DNA of 64,000 nucleotides from Paraspadella gotoi. Taxonomy: Eukaryota; Chaetognatha. The position numbers and the translations under genes were made by a program. The stretch is from assembly GCA_051294375.1 (NCBI GenBank), contig CM119264.1, forward strand, positions 25,174,051-25,238,050. The letters run 5' to 3'. The notes under the pieces were generated by a model, which saw only the letters and a list, made by a program, of their open reading frames with translations, did no database searches and was not told the origin of the DNA. Positions 11,646 through 22,318 of this stretch are shown piece after piece (the first letter of the stretch is position 1; the number at the start of each line of letters is the position of its first letter).

Positions 11646-12164
11646 GTTCGAACTATGTCGATCGAGATTGCCGATATCAATAAATAAATAATAAATATAT
11701 TAAGTCTCAAAAGAAATTCTTTTGATGAAAAAAGGTTTTCGTGATCAACCTGCGGTGAAATGGAGTGTTCATTTCTTTTCAATATTTTATTAAGTAAAAG
11801 CTGAAAGTTCCTTAATTCTACTACTCTTAAAGAATGCTATTTAAAAAAAATTTTAAATGAGGGTTTTCCTTAAAGAAAAAATTTAATCTGTCAAATCAAA
11901 AATGAGTTCTACCTCCGTTAAATTTATTTTCTTTCTTTTTTATAACCTTTGGGCGCTCTCTTTCTTTTTCTTCTATTTTCTCTCACTCTGTCTCTGTTTC
12001 TCTCTCTGTCTCCGTCTCTGTCGCTCTCCTCGGCCATCAAACCGGAGTCACACAGGCATCGAGTTTGTACTAAAACCGAATCGAGTTCGACAAAAAAATA
12101 GTCGGTTAACGATTTCAGAGAAGAATTTAAGGGTTTTAACAACTTTTGGCCACTTGGGGACATT

Positions 12165-12170
<6 letters not shown>

Positions 12171-12254
<84 letters not shown>
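12171..12254. repeat. (CT)n microsatellite
   Basis: Uninterrupted CT array. The Leu/Ser and Arg/Glu frames across it are artefacts. Confidence 0.97.
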
Positions 12255-12257
<3 letters not shown>

Positions 12258-12688
12258 CTCCGTTCAGACTTCACTATTCTCTTCACATCACCAAAGTACG
12301 TATTCACCCGAAATTTATTCTTTTTAATCCTCATTTCTTACTTGTCTTTATTTGAATTTATGTGATATAGAACTTGTCATTAAACTTTTAAACTTTTTTT
12401 AAAATTATTTTCTTTTATACTATAATTTTTACTACAATTTTTTATCATTTTTTTTTGTTCACTTTTTAATTTTTTTTTAGAAAAATTGAGAATCAAAAAA
12501 ATACTTCATATCTCAGTTATTTTTTTTTCTTAAAAAAAAGATAAAATATTCTTGGGAGAGGAAGGAAAACAATTGAGATGCTAAAGAGACGATGCTTTGA
12601 GTTATACGTTAGATAAATTTACCTGCGCGCTCATCGTTTCAGGTTATCGCAGAGTGAGACAGAGACATCGGTGGCGACCGAGACATAG

Positions 12689-12712
12689 ATGGCGTTGAAT
12701 TATCGTCTTTAG
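12689..12712 (+). promoter_or_regulatory. Short upstream ORF in the GPCR leader
   Basis: An ATG opens a 7-codon frame (MALNYRL, then stop) between the acceptor at 12641 and the GPCR start codon at 12733. If it is in the mature leader it could lower translation of the main ORF. Confidence 0.4.
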
Positions 12713-12732
12713 ACCGGAGAAATAAATTCAAG

Positions 12733-14051
12733 ATGGCGGAAGAAGTGAATTTTTTGGTTCGCGACGACGACGACGACGATGGAGGTAAGAAAAAAAGAAA
12801 AGAAAAGAAAAGAAAAGAAAAGAAAAGAAAAGAAAAGAAAAGAAAAGTGGAGGAATAGAAAATAAGGAAAAAGAGGAGAAACAAAAGAGAAATCGACAAA
12901 CAATCAAAATTAGAAAGAAAAGAAAAGAAGAGAAAATCGGTTTTCGTTTCAACGAAGAAAGAAAACTGTGACAGGAGTTAACAGAGCTAATCGGATGAAA
13001 GTTCGTCATTGGTAACCACGCAAGGAAAGCATGGTATGAAAGGCTGCCGAGAAAACATGACTTGATGCGCTGAAACGGCGCATGGATATTAGGTTAAACA
13101 GGTTATTTCGGGGCGTATGTAAATGACCTCATTAAATGAAGCTTGAACATTGCACAATGACCAAGTGGAGGATGTAATGTCATTACTTTTGCAACCTTTT
13201 CGCAATTGCGCCATGTAGGATTGCTATTATCACACGCGCTCATAAAATCGTAACCATAGTATTCCGCAGTAGGACTGCTCCAATGACAATGCGCCGACCA
13301 ATCCGATATTAAATATCATTTTCAATTTTTCCCCCTTCCCCTAATTAAGTCTCAACAGAAGATTGGATCAACGCGACGACGAACGCGACGACGACGCCAG
13401 AAACTTACCTTCCTTACCTATACTGTCCCACATACGAGAGGTCTGACCCGAAAGGAATCGACTTTATTTTCGTCGGGCCTGTCAGCCTCACCATCGGCGC
13501 CTTTGGTGAGTAAAAAAGTTTAGATTTCAAGAAATATGTGATGGAAATCTAATACAGGGACTTCAATCGGGACCGATACGAAAGGATTTGAATAATCTCG
13601 TATTTCTTTCACTGTACATTCATTTTTACAACATTTATTTGTGAGAAAACTACTTGACGTTTATGTTGACCTAAAAAAATGTTAAACTTTTTCTTCATTT
13701 TTTTTCGTCCAAATTTTAACAGTTTTTAACAATTTAATAAGTATTAATGCTGATTGTGAAGTTATCTAACATAAAAATGAAAATTTTTGGTGATACAAAG
13801 TCTGTTTGGTGAATTTTTTATTATAAAAAAAATTCTCGTGTAAAATCTAACTCATTTATTATGGTAACTATTATTTATCAACAAAATCATCTTTCAAAAT
13901 TTTTTTTCCCAAACCGAAATTTTTATTTTTAATAGATTTTAAAGAGAAAACGTGATGATTATTAAGTATTATTCATATTATTTTTTTTTATATTGTGGTT
14001 CATGATACATTTACTACAGTATCTTATTATTCATAAAATGGAAACTGAAGG

Positions 14052-14110
<59 letters not shown>

Positions 14111-14204
14111 TTGTAAACCTATAATTCACATGTCAAAAATTATCCCTATGACAACCTTAGAAATGAAAAAATGACGATTAAAAGTCAGTTATTGGCCAAA
14201 AAAA

Positions 14205-14263
<59 letters not shown>

Positions 14264-15053
14264 TTTTCTTTTTTTTTCTTTCTCTCTTTTTTCGCGTTTT
14301 CCTTCTTTTTCTTTTTCTATTTTTCTCTCTTCTATCGTCTTTCCCCATCTGATACATAGCTTGTTGTTCTGCTAAATTATTTTATTACAGCATTAATAAT
14401 GTTTCTTTTATCAAAATGATTGTTTTTACATAATCTTGAAAACTGCATGCTTTTTTCCACTTTAATTGGGGAGGGAACAAGCGTTTTCTCAACAATTTCA
14501 AAATTTCTTCGCTTGGGATTGAAAAAAAAAAGTCTCATTTTCGTTTTAAATATTTTGATACAAGTGGTAAAATCTAAATCCACCTCCGGCTTATTTTACC
14601 CCAAGAGATTTAAAATATTTTCCAACTAATTGCCAAGTTTAAATCGCTGGAGAAAAAAGCTTTCTTGAAAAAATAGAATTATGGAAAGAATTTACGTTCA
14701 TTTCATTTTTTAAAATTTTGATTTCATAAAGAATTTTGCCGGTTATATTTCGTTTGCAGAAGTGCACCAGACTGATAAGTATAAATTTGATACCAACGGT
14801 AAAAAATTTAACTGGAAAATAAAAAAAAACAAAAACAAGGACGACATTCTAAAAAACGCTTACTTGAATTTATAGCAAAATGGGCGTGCATTTCGTTGTG
14901 AACTGTTGTTGTTGTTGTCGTCGTTATCAATAACTTTGGAAACGAATTTTTTGACGAGAGATAAACAAACCTTTTCACTTTAAACCCAGAGTCAGGTGGC
15001 CGGAGAATTGGATGCAGATGAACCCTCTCTCTCTGACTCTCTCTCTCTCTCTC

Positions 15054-15136
<83 letters not shown>

Positions 15137-18100
15137 ACTAAATCGATTTATTTTGTTTGTTTTTTTCCTGAGGGAATTTCATTATTTCTTTATCGAACCG
15201 GGAATTTCATTTCAAGTTTTATTCATTTGACTTTGACGAGTTAAAAACGGCGAATGAGTTTAAATATAAGCGGAACAATAGATTTCGCTTGAGCCTTGAT
15301 ATAATTTCTTACCTGATTAGCGACCGACGATTGGTCAATGATTAATGATTGGTCAATGATTATTGGTCAAATTCTTCTTTTTGTTTTGCAGGAATCTTAG
15401 TCAATCTGATGACTTTAATCGTGTTGGGGAAACAGCATCAGTTCAAAGCCACACCGAAGGTGGGTGCCTGATGTTGGTTTACGTTTTGATTGGTCGACCG
15501 GCTCCAGCTGATTGGTTGGTGAAGATTGATAAATTTTGATTGGAGCTCTATGGTCACTTTGGTCAGATTGCCTGTTGATTTTTGTACTAGTAGGAAATAG
15601 TAAAAAGGAAAAAAAAAACTCTTTGGCAAGATATCGAATTTTTTCTGTAATAAGTTTCACGATATCATCTATGTAGTTTATGATGAAGATGATGGTTATC
15701 ACCATCATCTTCATGACGGTGATACAAAATAGTTGCATAATCGAGTTTTCCATCTTCAGATAATCATGATGACTCTGGCCATTTCCGACATCGTCGAGAT
15801 TATCAACCAGTGGCTTTTCTGGGGCGCAATTCGCTTCTTCGGTCGAAGGACGAATCCCGTCATCAATTTTTTCTTCTTGTAAGTCTATTCTTGTTTTTAA
15901 GAATTAAATTTAATATATCAATGAACTATTCTCTATTTTCCTCACGTTTCAGAAATCATAACTACATTCATCCAATTTATAGGACTCTAGTCACTTTTAA
16001 TCGAGGTAAGAAATTTAGTAAAAAAAATAAAAAATAAAAAAATAAATAAATTGGAATCAAAATGGGGGAGATGGGAAGCATGGTCAATAGTGAAACAAGC
16101 CCATATTTTAGTTAAAAGCGACTTTGGGTTTTATAACATTTTTTAAACAATTTATTGAACTGTTACCCTCAATATTGACCTTAAAATAAATTCATTATCT
16201 TGTCAGGCAGCACCAAAAATGTCAAATATTAACTATTGGTCAAACGTCCCGAAATTGACTTACCCCATATTGACAGGCCTCACCCTCCTAATGACGATCG
16301 ACCGTTGGTTCATCGTGTGTCGAACTCTTCTTGCCAATCGATGGTGGACGACCAGAAAAGTGACAGGCATCATCGCTGGTCTCGCCTTCTACTCCATTAT
16401 TATCAACATACCCAACGTTTTCGAGGTAAGGAGAGTAAGGCTTAATTTCTTGGCCATGATTTGGTTAGTAAAAACGCGTGAATTTTATGTCTCGGAATTT
16501 TGAGCCAATAACAATTTTCCCTTCGTAAGCTCTTTATATTAGTTCTTAAATGAATCCAACAGCATAACTAAAGTAATATAAAAAGTACAATTACATATTA
16601 ATTTAAATAAAATGATGTACTAGAAATTGTTAAAACGAACGCCAAATCTCAGGACGGATGAACCGCATGGGAAAAGAGATGAGAATCCTCCCGCCTTTTT
16701 AAAGTTTTAAATAGAATCAGTGTGAAAAATGTTAATCCCTCTCTCCTTACTCCATTGACCCAGAGTTGCTACTGATTAGCATTTTTTTTTTCTTGCTGTT
16801 AAAAAACTCCCCAGCGCAGGAACCGTCGCTAAGCGTTCGCGCGATTAGTCTTCATAATTTGCGTCAGGGGATTTCATTTTTTATCGCGATCGTAATCTCA
16901 GAGTCAAAGAAATATCTGGAGGAGGGTTACATTAGTATTGTAAAGTTGTATCTTAAAAAGTGCGGCGGTTGGGCGCTAATGAAATATATAACGGAATCAG
17001 CTTAACGCGTCTACGAAATTTGAAAGAAGAAGAATTTTTCAAACAATAAACAATACAATCAAATATAAGAAAAATGTTCTCCCTTTAACCTTTAACCGAA
17101 TGATAGCGTTTCAACTTTTGACCATCCGATACGCGAGTTACGCTAAAAAACAAAACAAAAAAAAACAAAAAGCAAAAAAACAAACCTATTGAGTAGAGGC
17201 GACGTTCCGTCTTTTCTTCCCGAGGCGGGGCGTCCCCCGATATGGTGATCCTTTCTTTACGATCGGCCTTCCTCTTCTTTTCGTACTTTAGCCATTTCCG
17301 GTTTTTGTAAAGAGGGCGTGTCTATTGAAAGTGAGAGATAAATAGAGAGGGAAAGTGGGCGGCTCATGAAGCCCTCCCCCCATCTCCCCTCCCCACTACC
17401 CGCAAAAAAAAAAGAAAGAAAAAACATAAATAAAGGAGCGTCTAGCCAAAGCGGTACGGTTTGCCTAAAAGTGTGATATTTTGAATCCGGTTGAGGTGTT
17501 TGGCGTCTTTCTGAGACCAAAAGAATTTAGTGAGAGAAAGAGTAACTTGTTTCCTTACCCATCTTCCCGTCATTTTTTCTCCACTCTTCTATCTTTCTGA
17601 ATTCTGACCCTCACGGCCTACGGGCCTCTGCTCTTTCCTCTCGACTAATTAAAGTACATGTCTTCTAATTAGGGTTCCGTTAACCGTTAATTTTTGAGGA
17701 ACTTCGCTTAACCGTTAAAACTAACGTTTTTAACGGTTAACCGTTAAAATCGGTTAATTTTATATATTAATTTTAAATATTAATATTCGAAACTAACTAA
17801 AGTATTTAATGGTATTTTCTCCTTAACTCCGGCTACTGAATCGTCTTTATCTTTATTTCAGATAGATGAGGTACACATTATAGTTGATAAATGAGAAAAT
17901 TGGTTTGAAAAAACAGCATTATAATAAATTTTTCTTTTGCCTCATAGCATAATAAAAATATGAAAAAAGACAATGAAAGAAAAAGCACAATGTAATTTTA
18001 ATTCTGTATATTTTGTTTTCTCTTTCTCTCTTTTTCTTTCTTTCTTTCGTTTTCGCTCTTTCTTTTTTTATTTCTCTTCCTCATTATTTTTATAGTTGTT

Positions 18101-20140
18101 AGTTTCTTGAAAGCATGTTTTCTGTTGTTAGTCTTTCATAAACCATGACCATAAATAAAATATAATTAGGAATATTGTGTTAAGACTTTCTTTTCGTTGC
18201 GTTTATAGTTAAGTGAAAGCAAAGTTTATTTGTTTACAAACAACAGGTTTTTATTTAAAAAAAAAGGACATGTTTCGACTCTCACGCGCTGATGTAGACT
18301 CGGAAAAACTAGAGTCGAAACATGGCCGTTTTTTGGAATAAAAACCCGTTGTTTGTAAACAAATAAACTTTGTTTTCTCTTAATTACGAATATAACATAT
18401 AACATTTATTAATTGAATGGTTGAATGATCAAAAAATTGAAACAAAAAAGCTAAAAAAAGGAAAATAAGAAAGATTATTTATTTTTTATTAGCAAAATAG
18501 AATATTATTGCATGTAAAAATTTGATTTGAAAAAAAATATATGCAGATGCATATTATATTTCAAAATATTCTTTGATGTAAATGTATAAAATTAGCTGAA
18601 AGGAAAAACGAAAACAATTGGGAGAAAGTAAGTAAAAAAAACCGAAAGGGCAGAAAAAAATGATAATAGATTAGGATAGAAAAAGATTAAAAGGGTTGAA
18701 AATAACAAAGAAAAAAAAGGGGAAAATGTAGAACAGAGAGAGGGGGAAAAATATAGTGAGAAAGGAAGAGGAGAATAAGGAAAAAAAATTGTTTTCTTAA
18801 AAAATCAAAGTTTTCATAACAAAAATCATACTTGAAAATTAACCGAATTTAACCGTTAAAATAAATATATTAACGGTTAAGTTAAAATTATTTTAACCGT
18901 TAACTGTTAACGGTTATCGGAACCCTACTTCTAATCTGTCCCCAGTACAAGCAGAAGGTGAAGCCCTGCATCGACAGATTCACGATGCAGAACTCAACCT
19001 ACTCGTTGCTTCTGTCTCACGGTTCACTGTTGGGCTGCAATGATTACTTCATTTGGATTTACGTCACTGTTTTTCACACAGGTGATTTGAAAGAGGGAAA
19101 GATAGAGAGAAAAAAAAAGGAAAGAAAGAAAGAAAGAAAGAAAAAAGTAAGAAAAAAGAAAAAAAGAGAGATAGAAGAAGTACGAAAGAAATAAATAAAA
19201 AAAAAGAGAGAAATAGAAAGAAAGAGAGAAGGAAAAAAAAGAGAAATAAATAAATATAAAAAACAAAGAAGGAAAAAAAGAATCAAAGAAGGAAACAGAG
19301 ATCGATCGATCATCTTTCCTCATTTATCACCAGGTGTCATCACAATTCTTCCTTGCATTCTCATGATCGTCTTCAACGCGCTGACGATTCGAAATCTCGT
19401 CAGAAACATGGAGCATCGCATAGGAGAAAAAAGGCAGGGACTCCGCCGCATCGGCGGAAGCGGTCGCTGCGGCGGAAGCGATCGCAACGGCGAAAGCGGA
19501 AAAAGAAACGGAGCGGAGAAGAAGGCGAACGGCGGTGGGCGAACGCTGCTGCGGACGCATTCACAGACGCCCGATGTGAACAGGAGCATCACGATCATGT
19601 GCATCGCGGTGACCATCGTGTTCGTCATCTTGCAAACGCCATACACGGGTAAGAAGTTCGCGAAGGACAACACGGTGAAGCCGAGATAGTCTCGCTCACT
19701 CTCTCAGAAAACGTTCACTTAACTGTTCACAGTATATGTTTTTTAACGCAAATTTTGTATTGGGATTTTTCGTTTCTTGCTATTGAGATCTCTGCCTTCC
19801 ATAAATTTTTTCATCATTTCCTTAATAAACCTCGGAACTTAATCAATTTTTTAATCTAAACGCTAAAAATATTAATGTGTGTTTATCGATTTCCCTTCTG
19901 CAGTCCACAACATCGGAAACACAATCTACTATCGTCTTCCCTCGTGTCGAGATATAGAATGCAAAGAGAGAGAGAGATGCGAGGAGATCGACCGCGTGAG
20001 CAACATGACAGAACGAAGAAAATGCTTTGAATCTTGCATGACAAAACAGGTCAATGATCTTTTTAAGAAAATATTAATAAAGAAATAAGTAGTAAATAAA
20101 TAAACCAATAAATGAATAAATAAATAAATAAATAAACCAA

Positions 20141-20215
<75 letters not shown>

Positions 20216-21488
20216 ATGAAAAATAAATAAAAAATGAATAAAAAATTAAAAAAAAATAAAATAAAAAAAAATAAAAAATTAAAAAAATAAATAAAAAATA
20301 AATAAAAATAAATAAAAAATAAATAAAAAATAAATAAATAAATAAATTAATTAATTAATTAAATGTTGTTGAAGACACACACCATTGAAGTGGGATTTTC
20401 CTATTTCCCTCTTATTTTTTGTACCATTTTCACTCTAGACTTCTTTAAAAAACGCATATTTGAATCAAAATATTGGCCAAAAAAAACCCCATAAAATTGA
20501 ATTGTAATTCCTACTTCGAATTGCTAAAATACGAATATTATTTTATCGTTAAAAGCAATCTATTGTCCTCTTTTCTAAACCGCAGAAAACGAGTTTCGAA
20601 AATCATTACTTCAAGGCAATCGTCAGCACTTGCCTCATGTTAAACAGCTCCGTCAACGGTCTTATTTATTTTTGCGCCGGTAGGTAGATTGATTAATTAG
20701 GATAGTTAACAGATTAATTGATAAGTTATTGAATAATTTATTTTATTTTACGAACGGTTGGTCTAAGCTATATCGTAGACATGTCGGATTAAGTAAAATA
20801 CCAAGATTTTATAACTAATTCTAGAAAAATACATTGGTCCATCTTTGTCCACCCTTTGTCTTCCACATTTGTCCATCTTTGTCCACTTTTTGTGCTCCAT
20901 TTTTTTTCGATTCAGGTTCGTCCTTTCGCCAGAAATTCTTCGACATCTTCATGCCCTGGCGCCATCGATTTGGTCGCCGCGCCTCCGCCGGCATTGATCT
21001 CAGCAACTCGGCCAGTAAGAACGACGCCTCGGGCCATATCATTTTTCTTCAAAAAATATTCCTTAAAAATACAGAAAAATCACTTTTCTATAAGAAATTT
21101 TTCAGTCACCTTTAAACACTTAATTATTATAATATCGGTTTTAGTATGACGTACTAGTACTAGTAAATACTATTAATTAGTAAATACCCTACATGGATTC
21201 TTTCCCATCCTTTTCTCAGGTTCAACTCGAGTCCGAACTTTCTCCGCCTCAAAAACGGATTCACTCAAAGCTTTCGCCGCCAAACCTTTCCTACTCTCCT
21301 CCCCCGCTCCCTCCCATCCTCACCACAACTCGATCCCCTGCTCGTTCCCCAATCCCCTGCCTCCGTCCCTCGCCCCCGCTTCTTCCGAACCCCCGATTCC
21401 TCTGAAGACTTTAAACCAACTTCCGTCGAACGACGAGGAAATTCCCCACGATGTTCACCCGGACGTTTTTCGAGATGTTTCCTTATAA
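12733..21488 (+). CDS. Class A (rhodopsin-like) neuropeptide GPCR, FMRFamide-receptor-like, 12 exons, 570 aa
   Basis: Exons: 12733-12784, 13359-13505, 15392-15459, 15760-15878, 15953-16005, 16211-16425, 18946-19081, 19334-19648, 19904-20049, 20586-20679, 20916-21014, 21220-21488. All introns are GT-AG, all phases agree, and the sum is 571 codons including the stop. The extracellular N-terminus has NAT sequons (residues 22-30). TM1 carries GILVN (67-71), TM2 LAISD, TM3 ends TIDRWFIVC (DRW 177-179 in place of D/ERY), and TM5 includes YFIWIYVTVF. A basic, Gly-rich third inner loop spans about 286-347. TM6 is ITIMCIAVTIVFVILQTPY. TM7 reads LNSSVNGLIYF (436-446), the form typical of FMRFamide-type receptors. 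The tail is Ser/Pro-rich. It should be a plasma-membrane receptor coupling a peptide ligand to G proteins; the ligand is unknown. Unusual points are a long Cys-rich third extracellular loop (369-427) and no Cys near the top of TM3. Confidence 0.92.
12790..12846. repeat. (AAAAG)n microsatellite
   Basis: About ten AAAAG units in the first coding intron of the GPCR. Confidence 0.95.
14055..14110. repeat. (TAA)n microsatellite
   Basis: About 18 ATA/TAA units in GPCR intron 2. Confidence 0.95.
14207..14251. repeat. (CT)n microsatellite
   Basis: CT array in GPCR intron 2. Confidence 0.95.
15027..15133. repeat. (CT)n microsatellite
   Basis: Long CT array with two GACT interruptions, in GPCR intron 2. 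Confidence 0.95.
17670..18927. mobile_element. Non-autonomous hAT-type DNA transposon in GPCR intron 6
   Basis: The ends are inverted: TAGGGTTCCGTTAACCGTTAA at the left (first bases) and GGTTATCGGAACCCTA at the right. Both are followed inward by many AACCGTTAA/TTAACGGTT motifs. The element is flanked by a perfect 8-bp duplication, CTTCTAAT (17662-17669 and 18928-18935). A TAGGG terminus with an 8-bp duplication is characteristic of hAT elements. No transposase frame is present in its 1258 bp. It lies just 18 bp before exon 7, so its right end sits beside the intron's acceptor region. A foldback element is nested inside (18209-18383). Confidence 0.82.
18209..18383. mobile_element. Foldback (palindromic) element nested in the hAT-type element
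   Basis: Long imperfect inverted arms (left TTAAGTGAAAGCAAAG, right CTTTGTTTTCTCTTAA) enclose GGACATGTTTCGACTC at 18266-18281 and GAGTCGAAACATGGCCG on the other side. The central segment reads CGCTGATGTAGACTC. The core is shared with foldbacks at about 32118-32287, 36925-37100 and 38178-38321, but the arms are different. Confidence 0.7.
19085..19300. repeat. Purine-rich GAAA-like low-complexity tract
   Basis: Degenerate GAAA/GAGA repeats fill most of GPCR intron 7. Lys-rich and Phe/Ser-rich frames here are compositional. Confidence 0.85.
20093..20352. repeat. (AAATA)/(AATA)n low-complexity tract
   Basis: About 250 bp of TAAA/AAATA repeats in GPCR intron 9. Confidence 0.95.
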
Positions 21489-21907
21489 AAAAAAAAAAAT
21501 TATGCATCTGCCCTATACTTTGTGTTTAATTTCTTTATTACTTGTAGTATTACATTCGTATTCTCTTAGTATTTGATGTTTTGGCATTTATTCGATGTGG
21601 ACCAGTTATTTAAATTCAAATTTTGTGTTTCGTGATTACAGTTTCCCAATTTTGACCTCGAGACCTTCCGAATTTTTAGTTTTTTTGAATTAAATTGAAT
21701 GGAGGCAATATGTATCAAACAGAAGTTAAATAAATTACTAAATATTTTAGTTCAGGATCGGGACCAGGCAAAAGCCCAATATTATGCAATATTAAGAATC
21801 CCGGTCTTGAGATTAAAGAAACATTTTTTTGAGAATCTTTATGGAAATCTTATTAGCTAATTATCTATTGAGAGGCATTGAGACTAGACAAGATCGCTTT
21901 TTTCTCA

Positions 21908-21989
<82 letters not shown>

Positions 21990-22318
21990 CTCCATACTAC
22001 TGATTCCGGATAAAACGATCTTGCCATCCGCCATCTTCAAATGAATCTGCCTCATCTCATCCTTTTGTATGTCTTAATCATTTTAATTCAATTAAAACAA
22101 AAAGTAATTGATTGATATTTGAATAATTTCGTACACTGTACAAATTGTAAGACAGATTTATACAAAAACGTAGAAGTCTACTAATGCCCCAATACCACAA
22201 AAACAAATCATCCAAGTTTTTTTTTCATGCTGACAGACTCGTGCTAAGAATTAATTAATTAATCTTTAATCTTAATTAATTACTTAATTAATTAATCTCA
22301 TTTTAATCTTTTTTTGGT
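21489..22318. other. Intergenic gap between convergent GPCR and galectin genes
   Basis: The space between the GPCR stop (plus strand) and the galectin stop (minus strand) must hold both 3' UTRs. It contains a (CT)n array at 21911-21982 and ATTAATTA-rich DNA. No RNA gene or ORF is recognised. Confidence 0.6.
21911..21982. repeat. (CT)n microsatellite
   Basis: Uninterrupted CT array. Confidence 0.97.

Noticed and set aside
11902-12334. Leu-Ser and Arg-Glu repeat proteins on both strands
   Set aside because: Produced by the (CT)n array at 12171-12254. The same applies to frames at 14171, 15012, 21829, 40624 and 61406.
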